From Streptomyces spectabilis (lineage in GTDB: Bacteria; Actinomycetota; Actinomycetes; Streptomycetales; Streptomycetaceae), in contig NZ_CP023690.1 in assembly GCF_008704795.1 (NCBI RefSeq), forward strand, positions 9,124,501 to 9,188,500: 64,000 nt of DNA, in the 5' to 3' direction. Of the stretch, positions 52,258 to 61,164 are shown in pieces. Position numbers and translations under genes: made by a program. Position 1 is the first letter of the stretch, and every line of letters begins with the position of its first letter. The notes below the pieces were generated by a model. The model saw nothing but the letters and a program-made list of their open reading frames with translations. It searched no databases and was not told the origin of the DNA.

Positions 52258-53559
52258 TCAGGGCTTGAGGTTCCGCAGGTCCACGATCCGCTTCACCTTG
52301 CCCACAGAGCGCTCGATCGACTCGGGGTCGACGACCTCCGCCGAGATCGAGACGCCGATGGAGTCCTTCACCGCCGATTCGACCTCGCGGGCAGCGGTGA
52401 CGCGGCGCCCGCGCGGTGTGTCCACGCGGGATTCGACGCGCACCGTGAGGGCGTCCATACGGCCCTCCCTGGTGAGGCAGAGCTGGAAGTGCGGGGCGAG
52501 GCCGGGCGTGCGGAGGATGATCTCCTCGATCTGGGTGGGGAAGAGGTTCACCCCGCGCAGGATGACCATGTCGTCACTGCGGCCCGCCACCTTCTCCATG
52601 CGGCGGAAGACGCGGGCCGTGCCCGGAAGGAGCCGCGTCAGGTCCCGGGTCCGGTAGCGGATGACGGGCATGGCCTCCTTGGTGAGCGAGGTGAAGACCA
52701 GCTCACCGTGCTCGCCGTCGGGCAGCAGCTCACCGGTGATCGGGTCGACCACTTCCGGATAGAAGTGGTCCTCCCAGATGTGCAGCCCGTCCTTCGTCTC
52801 GACGCACTCCTGCGCGACCCCGGGGCCGATCACCTCCGAGAGGCCGTATATGTCCACGGCGTCGATGGCGAACCGCTCCTCGATCTCGCGCCGCATCTCC
52901 TCCGTCCACGGCTCCGCGCCGAAGATGCCGACCTGGAGGGACGTCGTACGGGGATCGATGCCCTGCCGCTCGAACTCCTCCAGGAGCGTCAGCATGTACG
53001 AGGGCGTCACCATGATGATCTCGGGGCGCAGGTCGAGGATCAGCTGCACCTGGCGCGTGGTCATGCCGCCGGACGCGGGGATCACCGTGCAGCCGAGCCG
53101 CTCGGCGCCGTAGTGCGCGCCGAGCCCGCCGGTGAACAGGCCGTATCCGTAGGCCACATGGACCTTGTGCCCGGGCCGGCCGCCCGCCGCCCGGATCGAG
53201 CGGGCCACGACGTCCGCCCACATCGACAGGTCCTGCTCGGTGTAGCCGACGAGGGTGGGCCGCCCCGTGGTGCCGCTGGAGGCGTGCAGACGGCGCAGCT
53301 CCGACTGCTCCACGGCGAACATCCCGAAGGGATAGTTCGCGCGCAGGTCCGCCTTCGTGGTGAAGGGGAAGCGGGCCAGGTCGGCCAGCGTATGGCAGTC
53401 GTCGGGGCTGAGCCCCACCGCGTCGAACGCGGCCCGGTAGAAGGGAACGTTCTCGTACGCGTGCAGCAAGGTGTCCTGAAGGCGCTCGAGCTGCAGCGCT
53501 TCGAGCTCCTCACGACCGAGCCGCTCCGCGGCGTCCAGGAGTGCCGGTGTACGCGCCAT
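52258..53559 (-). CDS. paaK: Phenylacetate-CoA ligase
   Basis: 433 residues. Characteristic PaaK features: short N-terminal helix region 'ELEALQLERLQDTLLHAYENVPFYRAAFDAVG', 'FPFTTKADLRANYPFGMFA', P-loop 'LHASSGTTGRPTLVGYTEQDL' (about 93-113), 'DIYGLSEVIGPGVAQEC', 'YRTRDLTRLLPGTARV' and 'GRSDDMVILRGVNLFPTQIEE'. It makes phenylacetyl-CoA in the first step of phenylacetate catabolism. None of paaA-E, paaG or paaZ is in the window, so it is a solitary copy and might serve another aryl acid. Confidence 0.93.
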   Translation of the reverse strand: MARTPALLDAAERLGREELEALQLERLQDTLLHAYENVPFYRAAFDAVGLSPDDCHTLADLARFPFTTKADLRANYPFGMFAVEQSELRRLHASSGTTGRPTLVGYTEQDLSMWADVVARSIRAAGGRPGHKVHVAYGYGLFTGGLGAHYGAERLGCTVIPASGGMTTRQVQLILDLRPEIIMVTPSYMLTLLEEFERQGIDPRTTSLQVGIFGAEPWTEEMRREIEERFAIDAVDIYGLSEVIGPGVAQECVETKDGLHIWEDHFYPEVVDPITGELLPDGEHGELVFTSLTKEAMPVIRYRTRDLTRLLPGTARVFRRMEKVAGRSDDMVILRGVNLFPTQIEEIILRTPGLAPHFQLCLTREGRMDALTVRVESRVDTPRGRRVTAAREVESAVKDSIGVSISAEVVDPESIERSVGKVKRIVDLRNLKP

Positions 53560-53705
53560 GGGCGGATACCCCCGTCCGAGCCGGGCGGCCGAGCTATCGG
53601 CCGATCTTGTTTCGGGGTCAGTAATTCAAGGTTTCATGGCTTGTGGCAAGGGTCTCGTACCCCTGCCTCGGCCGCAGCAGCGGGCGCGGGGCGCCCGGCG
53701 GGAAA

Positions 53706-54524
53706 CTAGGGTTTGCGGGCGACCGCGCCGTACATGGCGATGTCCTCGTCCCTGATCGTTCCGTCCTCCGTGCCGTCCGGGCGCCACTTGTGGACCTGCA
53801 CGATCCCGGGCTCCACCAGGTCCAGGCCTTCGAAGAACTGTCCGGCCTCGGCCCGGGTGCGCAGCCGCATGGGCAGGCCCCGCGCCGCGTACTCGCGCGC
53901 CACCCGCGCCACGTCTTCCGGCGCGAAGTCGGCGGTGCCGACGGACATCGCGAGGTAGCTGCCCGACGGCAGCGGGTCCAGGAGGCGTTTCACGATGCCG
54001 GTGGCGTCGTGCTCGTCGAGCAGGAAGTGCACGATCGCGATGATCGTGAGGGCGACGGGCTCGCCGAGGTCCAGGGTCTCGCGCAGCTCCGGGGCGTTCA
54101 GGATCGTGTCCGGGTCGAGCATGTCGGCCTCGATGTACGAGGTCATGCCCTCGGTGCTGCTGGCGAGCAGGCCCTGGGACAGGGTGAGCACGATGGGGTC
54201 GTTGTCGACGTACACGACCCGGGACGCCGGGTTGACCGACTGCGCGATCTCGTGGAGGTTCGGCGAGGTCGGGATGCCGGTCCCGATGTCGAGGAACTGC
54301 CGGATGCCCGCCTCCCGCGCCAGATACGTGACGGCGCGGTCCATGAAGTCGCGGTTGGCCCGCATGTGGATGGGCAGGGCGGGCCACTCCTGGGCCATCA
54401 CGTCCCCCGCCTCCTTGTCGGCTGGATAGTAGTCCTTGCCGCCGAGGATGTAGTCGTAGATGCGCGCCGAGTGGGCGCTCGCGGTGTCGATCCGTTCGGC
54501 CGGCCATCCGTCGTCGTGCGACAC
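53706..54524 (-). CDS. DUF574-type SAM-dependent methyltransferase
   Basis: 272 residues from GTG 54524 (AGGAGGGG upstream). 'SARIYDYILGGKDYYPADKEAGD' and 'NRDFMDRAVTYLAREAGIRQFLDIGTGIPTSPNLHEIAQ' are the hallmark of the actinobacterial DUF574/JCVI methyltransferase-like family, with the SAM-binding 'DIGTGIP' loop and 'VYVDNDPIV' acidic strand. Family members are abundant in Streptomyces and their substrates are unknown. Stand-alone gene. Confidence 0.9.
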   Translation of the reverse strand: MSHDDGWPAERIDTASAHSARIYDYILGGKDYYPADKEAGDVMAQEWPALPIHMRANRDFMDRAVTYLAREAGIRQFLDIGTGIPTSPNLHEIAQSVNPASRVVYVDNDPIVLTLSQGLLASSTEGMTSYIEADMLDPDTILNAPELRETLDLGEPVALTIIAIVHFLLDEHDATGIVKRLLDPLPSGSYLAMSVGTADFAPEDVARVAREYAARGLPMRLRTRAEAGQFFEGLDLVEPGIVQVHKWRPDGTEDGTIRDEDIAMYGAVARKP

Positions 54525-54557
54525 GGCCCCTCCTGTCAGTCGTGATCTCGCTGTGCC

Positions 54558-54617
54558 GTGAGCTGTGTGCTCAGTTGTGTGCTGGGTTGTGCGTCGAGCT
54601 GTGGTGAGCTGTGTGCT
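54558..54617. repeat. Degenerate GAGCTGTGTGCT repeats upstream of the methyltransferase
   Basis: GTGAGCTGTGTGCT is present at 54558-54571 and 54604-54617, with partial copies (AGTTGTGTGCT at 54573-54583 and GAGCTGTG) between. The tract is T/G-rich and low in complexity, unlike the flanking DNA. Confidence 0.6.
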
Positions 54618-54648
54618 GAACCGTTTCGCGGGAGCGCTCGGAGCCGTA

Positions 54649-54882
54649 CTAGCAGAGGAAGTCGGCGTCGCCCGCCTTGACGCTCGCGAGGAAGCGGGCC
54701 ACTTCACGGGGGGTGAGGATCAGCGCGGGCCCCGTCGGGTCAGTCGACTGGCGCAGCGCCACGCGCCCGTCGACGAGCTTCTTCGCCTCCAGGCAGGCGC
54801 CTCCGGCGTCGTCGCTCCAGGGCTTGCGCCAGCCGTGGGCGCCGAGTTCCCGGGAAGGCATGCCGTTGCGGATGGGGTGCAC
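54649..54882 (-). CDS. DUF397 small protein
   Basis: 77 residues. 'SRELGAHGWRKPWSDDAGGACLEAKKL' followed by 'ALRQSTDPTGPALILTPREVARFLASVKAGD' is a clear DUF397 domain. Its GTG follows the stop of the XRE gene with no gap (54882 next to 54883), so the two are co-translated. In WhiJ-like loci of Streptomyces, DUF397 proteins act as partners of the neighbouring XRE/DUF5753 repressor. Confidence 0.9.
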   Translation of the reverse strand: MHPIRNGMPSRELGAHGWRKPWSDDAGGACLEAKKLVDGRVALRQSTDPTGPALILTPREVARFLASVKAGDADFLC

Positions 54883-55758
54883 TCACAGCTCCTTACGAAT
54901 CGAGCCGAGCAGGGCCTCGGTCTTCCTGACGGACGCCGCCTGGGCGCCGAGCCGGTCCAGGGCCTCGCGGTAGACCACCACGTCGTCGCCCTTGTCGACA
55001 TAGACGGCCCCGACCAGGCCGTTGACGTAGACGATGTCCGGCAGCTCGGGGGCCTTGAACCGGAAGATGTGGAACGCTCCCGCCCGCATGGCCGGGTGCG
55101 GGCCGTTCCTGAAGGGCATGATCTGCAGCGTCACATGGGGCTGCGCGGTCACGGCGATCAGATGGTCGATCTGCGCCCGCATCACGGCGCTGCCGCCGAC
55201 CGGCCAGCGCAGCACGGTCTCGTCCATCACGACCCACAGATGCGGGGGAGAGGGGCGGTTCAGGAGTTCCTGGCGCTCCATGCGCAGGGCGACCTGACGC
55301 TCGGTGACCTCGGCCGACGCGTGCGGGTTGCCCGCGCTCAGCAGGGCGCGGGCGTAGTCCTCCGTCTGCAGCAGGCCGTGGACGAACTGTGACTCGTAGG
55401 CACGGATGTGGTGGGCGGCCTGCTCCAGGCTGAGGTACGCGGTGAACCAGTCGGGCATCACGTCGCGGTACGAGTGCCACCAGCCGCGCTTGTTGGCCTC
55501 GCGGACCGACTGGAGGAACGTGTCGATCTCGCGCTGGTCGGCGACGCCGTACGTCCGCAGGAGCTTCTCGACGTCGGAGAGCCGCAGCCGCGCGACCTTG
55601 GCGGCCTCGAGGCGCCGGATCGTCGAATGGCTGACGCCGATCGCCTCGCCCGCCTGCTCGTAGGTCAGGCCCGCGCGCGTCCGCAGGCCCTCCAGCTGCT
55701 TGCCGAGGATCATGCGCAGGACCGAGGGGGCTCCGCCCCACGATGTTTCCGCTGCCAT
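54883..55758 (-). CDS. XRE-family regulator with DUF5753 domain (WhiJ-like)
   Basis: 291 residues from ATG 55758 (GGGAGGTGG upstream). N-terminal HTH ~14-75 ('LRTRAGLTYEQAGEAIGVSHSTIRRLEAAKV') and the DUF5753 domain ~95-285 ('FTAYLSLEQAAHHIRAYESQFVHGLLQTEDYARAL', 'VMDETVLRW', 'LQIMPF'). DNA-binding repressor of the kind controlling development; works with the DUF397 partner. The palindrome at 55872-55884 is its most likely operator. Confidence 0.92.
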   Translation of the reverse strand: MAAETSWGGAPSVLRMILGKQLEGLRTRAGLTYEQAGEAIGVSHSTIRRLEAAKVARLRLSDVEKLLRTYGVADQREIDTFLQSVREANKRGWWHSYRDVMPDWFTAYLSLEQAAHHIRAYESQFVHGLLQTEDYARALLSAGNPHASAEVTERQVALRMERQELLNRPSPPHLWVVMDETVLRWPVGGSAVMRAQIDHLIAVTAQPHVTLQIMPFRNGPHPAMRAGAFHIFRFKAPELPDIVYVNGLVGAVYVDKGDDVVVYREALDRLGAQAASVRKTEALLGSIRKEL

Positions 55759-56155
55759 GCCCACCTCCCCCCGCTCGTACGTCGCTTGCGCGGGCCCCAT
55801 GCGTCGTGTGGGTGCCGCGATCGCAGTCTGTCACGATCATCGGCCGATGTGAGCAGGATGCGCGTCACGAATTGAAAATTTCAACTCAGCGGTTGCAGTT
55901 CGCTCTTCACAGATGCCACAGTGGATGTGCTGTCAGGTGATCGCCAATGTCCCGTGGTGATCCCGGAGTTGGCAGTACGTCATGACGGAATGGGCCCTTC
56001 CGGGCCCCGGCCATGACTCGCCCGCGGTGGTGTCGCCCCGGCACCACCGCCCGGGCGGCCCGACGGCGGGCGGAGGGCGAGCACGCACGCGTCGTCACGC
56101 CGTGGCGCGTGACGGACACCGTCGGTGAGGCGGCGGCGAGCGAAAGGCGACCCAC
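55759..56155. other. Divergent regulatory region of the WhiJ-like locus
   Basis: 397 bp between the XRE gene and the ATPase gene. It holds the AT-rich palindrome at 55872-55884 and a CCACAGTGG palindrome at 55916-55924. No gene recognised. Confidence 0.5.
55872..55884. promoter_or_regulatory. AT-rich palindromic operator (TTGAAAATTTCAA)
   Basis: TTGAAA, A, TTTCAA: perfect 6-bp arms around a single A, striking in such GC-rich DNA. It lies 114 bp upstream of the XRE start in the divergent gap to the ATPase gene, as expected for the XRE/DUF5753 binding site. Confidence 0.55.
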
Positions 56156-56629
56156 GTGGTTTCCCCCACCCACTCCACGCCTTCGGATCTCGTGCCCGGG
56201 CCCCTGCCCGCGCACCGGTCGACCGTGTTCCGTTTACCGGCGGCGGCCGCCTCCGTACGGGCGGCCCGCACCCATGTGCACGAGCGGATGACGGACTGGG
56301 GCATCGCCCCGGAGGTGGGCGACGACGCGGTCCTCGTCATCTCCGAACTCGTCACCAACGCGATCGCGCACGCCTTCGGCGACCACGTGGTGTGCCGCCT
56401 GTGCGTGGCCGGTCAACGGCTCCGCATCGAGGTCGAGGACCAGGCCAGGGGCGAGACGGCCCCCGCGCAGCGCCCCCCGGACCCCGACAGGGAGAGCGGC
56501 CGCGGGCTCGCACTGGTGGACGCGCTGGCCGAGGACTGGGGCGTCACCCGCGTTCCGGGCGGCGCCGGGCAGATCGTGTGGGCCGATCTTTCGCCGGTGT
56601 CACCGGACTTCGGAGGCACGGGCGGGTGA
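56156..56629 (+). CDS. RsbW-like ATP-binding protein (anti-sigma type), TTA codon-containing
   Basis: 157 residues, GTG start with AAGG upstream. HATPase_c_2 fold: 'VRAARTHVHERMTDWG', 'VLVISELVTNAIAHAF' (N box), 'LRIEVEDQARG' (G1) and 'SGRGLALVDALAEDWG' (G2). These small GHKL kinases act as anti-sigma factors or in WhiJ-like loci with XRE/DUF397 partners, here encoded divergently. Codon 27 is TTA (56234-56236), which in Streptomyces is read only by the developmentally controlled bldA tRNA. Confidence 0.9.
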   Translation: MVSPTHSTPSDLVPGPLPAHRSTVFRLPAAAASVRAARTHVHERMTDWGIAPEVGDDAVLVISELVTNAIAHAFGDHVVCRLCVAGQRLRIEVEDQARGETAPAQRPPDPDRESGRGLALVDALAEDWGVTRVPGGAGQIVWADLSPVSPDFGGTGG

Positions 56630-56691
56630 GGGGCGCTTCGGCGTCGTCACGGGCCCCGCGACCGCGGTCGGGCGAGCCTGAACGTCGCCCC

Positions 56692-57162
56692 TCACGGCGC
56701 CATGACGCGCCTGAACACCTGCCGGGATCCGCCCTCGGGCCCCGGCTCGGCGGCCTCGCCCGGGGTGAAGCCGAGACGGAGGTAGAAGTCGCGTGCGCCG
56801 CTGGTGACGGCGCCCGGGTGATCGGCCCCGAAGGTGATGACCTCGATGGTGGCGGGCCCGGGGCCGAAGCGGCGCTCGGCCTCCGCCATCAGGGCCTGCC
56901 CCACGCCCTGGCCACGCGCCTCGCCGGAGACGACGAGCCAGTGGACGTGGTGCGTCGGGGCGCTCCCGCCGAAGAGGAGCCCGCCCAGGAGGTCCGGACC
57001 CGAGGGCGCGGCGGCGACCAGCGCGGCGGACGCCCCGATGTGCTCCTTCACGGCACGGTGGAAGCCGGGCTCCTCCACCATCGGGCCGAACCAGTCCTCC
57101 ACCTGGGCCGCCAGGCCGAGGAAACCCGGGAAGTCGTTCTCCGTAGCGAGTCTGATGATCAT
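56692..57162 (-). CDS. GNAT-family N-acetyltransferase
   Basis: 156 residues from ATG 57162. 'IIRLATENDFPGFLGL' N-terminal strand, 'HVHWLVVSGEARGQGVGQALMAEAERRF' with the acetyl-CoA loop R-G-Q-G-V-G, and 'ARDFYLRLGFTPGE'. No ribosome site is visible. Substrate unknown. Its start lies 53 bp beyond the stop of the PucR-type regulator, in the same direction, so the two may share a transcript. Confidence 0.85.
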   Translation of the reverse strand: MIIRLATENDFPGFLGLAAQVEDWFGPMVEEPGFHRAVKEHIGASAALVAAAPSGPDLLGGLLFGGSAPTHHVHWLVVSGEARGQGVGQALMAEAERRFGPGPATIEVITFGADHPGAVTSGARDFYLRLGFTPGEAAEPGPEGGSRQVFRRVMAP

Positions 57163-57215
57163 TCGGACAGTGTCACAGTCGCTTCCGGGCAGGCCGTAGC
57201 CGGGTGCGGGGCGGC

Positions 57216-58250
57216 TCAGTCGTCGAGCAGTCGCCACGCGGTGAGGGCGAGGGTGGCGCGGATCAGCCCGGCGGGCGTGGTGAGTTCGATGTCCAGGGCC
57301 TTCCCGATCTGGTCGAGCCGGCGGGCCACGCTGCTGTGGTGCAGATGGAGCCGGTCGGCGGCGCGGCGCAGGGTGCCGGTGGCGCAGTAGGCGTCCAGGG
57401 TCTCCAGGTCCTCGGGGGTGTCGGCGACGCGCCCGATGGCGGCCACGTCGGCATTGCCGCGCGCGCTGTCCCGCGGCACCTGCGCGAGCAGCGCGAGCGC
57501 TCCCAGGCTTTCGTAGCGGACGACCGGCTGGCTCCCGGTGGTGAAGCGCAGCGCCGTACGGGCCTCCCGCCAGGACCGCTCGGGACTGTCGGCGGCGCCG
57601 ATGCCCGCGCGGACGCCCACCGGGAACCGCTCCATGTCCACGGCGCCGGCCAGCACGACCCCCACATCGCCGAGAGGCGCCGCCTTCACCGGGCGGTTCG
57701 GGCAGAGCAGGGCGCTGATCCGGTCGAGCGGAACGGACGAGCGCACGGCCACGACGCGCAGCGGCAGCCCGGCGGTGAACCCCAGCAGGCGCAGCGCACG
57801 GGCCCTGGCCGCCGCGTCGCTGTCGCCGCTGATGGCGAGTTCGACGAGGGCGGGGTCGGCCATGGTGGTGCGGGCCGGGCCGTACCGCTCGACCACCGCC
57901 GCGGCGGCGATGGCGAGCCGGTCGAGGAGCACCTCGTCGAGCGGGCCCGCCGGGCCGGTGCGCTCCAGCCACACCGCGCCGATCTCCTCCTCGTCGAGCG
58001 TGACCGGCGCCGTGGTGGAAGCGTTCGGCGCCGGGGCGGTCGCCTCCGTCCCGTCGGGCGAGAAGCGGATCGGCCGGTCCGTGCCGTGCAGCCGGATGCC
58101 TGCCACGCACTCGGCCAGACCGGCCGACGCCCGGGCGAGCGCCGGAAGGTCCACCCGCCGCCGCATCAGCGTGTCGTAGAACATGACGACGCGGATCGCG
58201 CCCTCGACGTGCGCGTCCAGCTGCGAAAGACGTGCGGCCAGTGCCTCCAT
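57216..58250 (-). CDS. PucR/CdaR-type transcriptional regulator
   Basis: 344 residues from ATG 58250; TATGCT 8 nt upstream suggests a leaderless message. The C-terminal HTH_30 domain is clear: 'DLETLDAYCATGTLRRAADRLHLHHSSVARRLDQIGKALDIEL' pattern. The middle part is the GGDEF-like degenerate domain of this family. No PucR N-terminal domain is obvious. Ligand and targets unknown; the GNAT gene downstream is a candidate. Confidence 0.85.
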   Translation of the reverse strand: MEALAARLSQLDAHVEGAIRVVMFYDTLMRRRVDLPALARASAGLAECVAGIRLHGTDRPIRFSPDGTEATAPAPNASTTAPVTLDEEEIGAVWLERTGPAGPLDEVLLDRLAIAAAAVVERYGPARTTMADPALVELAISGDSDAAARARALRLLGFTAGLPLRVVAVRSSVPLDRISALLCPNRPVKAAPLGDVGVVLAGAVDMERFPVGVRAGIGAADSPERSWREARTALRFTTGSQPVVRYESLGALALLAQVPRDSARGNADVAAIGRVADTPEDLETLDAYCATGTLRRAADRLHLHHSSVARRLDQIGKALDIELTTPAGLIRATLALTAWRLLDD

Positions 58251-58394
58251 GACAGGAGCATAGGTGCCGCCCCCGGCGGAGGGCGTGACCAGGCCGTTCC
58301 CGACCGGCGCGACCGCCCCGCGCAGCCGGAGCTCGTAAGATCGACTTCCGGTGGGCGGCATACGGAATTCCGGCGAGGGGCAGTGCGATACCCG

Positions 58395-59291
58395 ATGACG
58401 TACGACGGGCTCACACGCTCAACACCCGGCAGACAGGCGGTGGCTGAGCGCTGCCGCGGCCTCACCGAAGCCCGCTGGTTCGGCCTGGCGGTCTTCGTCC
58501 TCATCCTCGCCAACGCCGCCGTCCTCGGCGTGGAGACGTACACCGGCGTCGTGCACCGATGGCACGGGGAGCTGAAGGTCGTCGAGCACTGTTTCCTCGT
58601 GCTCTTCACCGCGGAGGTCCTCCTGCGGATCGGCGCGCACGCCGACCGGCCCCGCGACTTCTTCCGCGATCCGTGGAACCTCTTCGACCTCGCCGTGGTC
58701 CTGTGCGCCTTCCTGCCGTTCGCGCGGGAGAACACCACTGTGCTGCGCCTGCTGCGCCTGGCCCGGGTGCTGCGCACCGCCCGGTTCCTGCCCCAACTCC
58801 GCATCGTGCTCGTGGCGGTGGGCCGCAGCCTGCCCGGCACGGTCAGCTTCCTGCTCGTCGGCGCGCTCGTGCTGTACGTGTACGCGATGGTCGGGTGGGT
58901 CTTCTTCGCCGACGACGACCCCGAACACTTCGGCTCCATCGGCCGCGCCGTGCTCACCCTGTTCCTCCTGATGACCCTCGACGGCCTCGGCGACGCGGTC
59001 CGCGCGGGCCTGGAGATCTCCCGGTGGAGCTTCGTCTACTACGCCACGTACGTCCTGATCGCTTCCTTCGTGCTGGTCAACGTCCTGATCGGCGTGGTGA
59101 TCACCTCGCTCGACGAGGCGCGGACGATGGAGGAGCAGCAGGCCCGGGAGCGTGGGCGGCCGAGCGCGGCCGATGCAGCCGATGCGACCGACGACGCCGA
59201 GCACGAGCTGCGCACCCGCATCGCCACCGCACGCCGGGCCTTGGACGACCTGGAGGAGAGCCTGGAGCGCCTGCCCGGGGCCCGCCGCTGA
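58395..59291 (+). CDS. Six-helix voltage-gated cation channel (NaChBac-like)
   Basis: 298 residues. S1-S4 voltage sensor (~28-150), with S4 carrying spaced arginines 'RLLRLARVLRTARFLPQLRIV'. S5 'GTVSFLLVGALVLYVYAMVGWVFF', pore loop 'LFLLMTLDGLGDAV', and S6 'YYATYVLIASFVLVNVLIGVVITSL', followed by a C-terminal coiled coil (~265-295) that would hold the tetramer. The filter reads TLDGLG, where sodium channels of this family have TLESWS or TLEGW, so selectivity may differ. Divergent from the PucR gene. Confidence 0.88.
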   Translation: MTYDGLTRSTPGRQAVAERCRGLTEARWFGLAVFVLILANAAVLGVETYTGVVHRWHGELKVVEHCFLVLFTAEVLLRIGAHADRPRDFFRDPWNLFDLAVVLCAFLPFARENTTVLRLLRLARVLRTARFLPQLRIVLVAVGRSLPGTVSFLLVGALVLYVYAMVGWVFFADDDPEHFGSIGRAVLTLFLLMTLDGLGDAVRAGLEISRWSFVYYATYVLIASFVLVNVLIGVVITSLDEARTMEEQQARERGRPSAADAADATDDAEHELRTRIATARRALDDLEESLERLPGARR

Positions 59292-59451
59292 CCGCAGGGG
59301 CCGACGGGGCGGACGTACGGCGTCGGCAGTCCGGCGCGTCCGCCGAGGTGCTCAGATTCCCTACGCCGGTCGCGCGCGGTGCTGCGGTCCGCGCGGGGCG
59401 GTGGCACCCTGGCGAAAGGCAGCGTAGGCACGGGCTGTCCAGGGGGATCCG

Positions 59452-59943
59452 ATGCGGACAAGGCGACATGTCAGAGGCGCGCTGGGCCTCGTGGTGGCCC
59501 TCATGGTCTGCGGCGCGGTGGGCTGCGGCGGCGGAGGAGCGGCTCCGTCGGACCCGCCGGACGGTTCCGACCGACCCGTCTCCTCACTGACCGGAGCCCA
59601 GCCGGGCGGCTCCGGCGGGCACGAGCCCGGCCGGAGCGCCGACGACCGCAGCGGTGCCGACCGTGGCGAGAGCGGTGCCGGTGGCGGCGGTGACGCCGGC
59701 GACGACATCCCGGACGTTCCCGCACCACCCGTCGCCCCGGGCAACGAAGGCGACATCAGCGGTATCGGTGTGTATCCCAGCGGGGACATCGGCGGCGCCG
59801 ACAGCAGCGGCCCTCCGGCCAGCCCCTCCGACTCCCCGCCCCCGCCGTGCGGCGACTCCACCACCGATGCGGCCTCCTGCTCGCCGTCGCCCACGGCCCA
59901 GGCCTCCGGGATCACCCCGCCGACGCCGGGCGACGGCTCCTGA
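59452..59943 (+). CDS. Putative lipoprotein, low complexity
   Basis: 163 residues. N-terminal signal with lipobox 'MVCGAVGC' (Cys 25), so probably anchored to the outer face of the membrane. The mature part is disordered, rich in Gly, Ser, Asp and Pro, with no domain. No family recognised. Confidence 0.7.
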   Translation: MRTRRHVRGALGLVVALMVCGAVGCGGGGAAPSDPPDGSDRPVSSLTGAQPGGSGGHEPGRSADDRSGADRGESGAGGGGDAGDDIPDVPAPPVAPGNEGDISGIGVYPSGDIGGADSSGPPASPSDSPPPPCGDSTTDAASCSPSPTAQASGITPPTPGDGS

Positions 59944-60086
59944 GCGGCCGACGGAGAGGCCGACGGAGCGGTCGGCGGTGAACGAGAGGCTCCAGCGGCG
60001 GCCCGAGGCACATCGCTGACGAGTTCCGGTACTCCCCATGTGTCGCTCACAGGCGCGTCCCATAACCTCGTGCATGGAGACGCCAG

Positions 60087-60953
60087 GTGTCACGTGTAGC
60101 CATTCGGGAGGCGATGGTGCTCGCAAGGGGCACGCGGTTGTTCGCGGGCGCGGGGGTCGTGGCCTGCATGGCGCTGATCGGCCCCAGCACGCCGGGCGGC
60201 GCCCTCTTCGGAAGGTCGCAGCCCGTCGAAGCGGTCAAGGACATCGTGCCGAACCGGGTCATGACGTGGAACATCTGCAACCCCTGCGGCGACACCAACG
60301 TCGGCCGGGCGGCGGAGATCGCCGCGTACGCGCCCCAGGTCATCGGCATGCAAGAAGCGTGCGTACGGGACGTCGAGAGGATCCGGGACCATCTGAGGAA
60401 CCTCTACGGGCTCGTCTACCACGTGGAGTACGGGTCGGTCCTGCGCAACCGGGGCCGCTGCGGGGGATGGCCATGGAGTCCGGGAGCGTTCGGCCAGGCG
60501 ATCCTCTCGGCGGCGCCCATGACGGACCGGGTGAACGTCGAGTACCCCGACGGCGGGTCCGAGGACCGGGGGTACATGGCCGTCACCACCACGGTGGGCG
60601 GCAAGTCGGTCCGGGTCTTCAACACGCACCTCGCGCAACGCCGGCAGGAGGCGGTCCGAGCGGGACAGACCGAGGTGCTCGCCGCGGCGGTCGCCCGGCA
60701 CGACCGGGCGATCGTCCTCGGTGACTTCAACGCGGTGCCGGACGCTCCCGAGCTCCGCCGGATGTGGGCCCTGGCCGCGGACGCCGACCCCCAGTGTCAC
60801 CCCTCGCTCGTCGGCGCCTGTGAGCCGACCACCGACTGGCGCAGCAAGTTCGACTACGTCTTTCTGCGGGGCATTGCCCCGCTCAGGCATCGCGTGGAGA
60901 CCACCCCCCACTCGGACCACGACCTGCTGCGCACCGACCTCGACCTGACGTAG
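60087..60953 (+). CDS. Secreted endonuclease/exonuclease/phosphatase-family protein
   Basis: 288 residues from GTG 60087 (GGAG upstream); ATG 60114 is an alternative. Signal-like N-terminus ('GTRLFAGAGVVACMALIG'). EEP-fold motifs: 'MTWNICN' (Asn), 'QVIGMQEAC' (metal-binding Glu), 'FNTHLAQR', 'IVLGDFNAVPD' (Asp/Asn) and 'TPHSDHDLL' (catalytic His). The fold hydrolyses phosphodiesters or phosphomonoesters: nucleases, sphingomyelinases, inositol phosphatases. Substrate undetermined; works outside the cell by inference. Confidence 0.88.
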   Translation: MSRVAIREAMVLARGTRLFAGAGVVACMALIGPSTPGGALFGRSQPVEAVKDIVPNRVMTWNICNPCGDTNVGRAAEIAAYAPQVIGMQEACVRDVERIRDHLRNLYGLVYHVEYGSVLRNRGRCGGWPWSPGAFGQAILSAAPMTDRVNVEYPDGGSEDRGYMAVTTTVGGKSVRVFNTHLAQRRQEAVRAGQTEVLAAAVARHDRAIVLGDFNAVPDAPELRRMWALAADADPQCHPSLVGACEPTTDWRSKFDYVFLRGIAPLRHRVETTPHSDHDLLRTDLDLT

Positions 60954-61164
60954 AGCGCCCCCACCACCGGAAACGCGAAGCCCGAAGCGCGGGAAGCGAG
61001 GAGCGGGCGCGTGTGCGGGGGAGCGCGCGTCCCCGGCGTGCGCGCGGTCGCACCACGCTGCGCCCCCATGGCCGGAAACGACCGGGAGCCGCTCGTTCGT
61101 CTCAAGGGAGAGAGCCGAGGGGGCGCGGCCGGGGGAGGCCGTGCGGTTATGGGGGTGCACGGCC

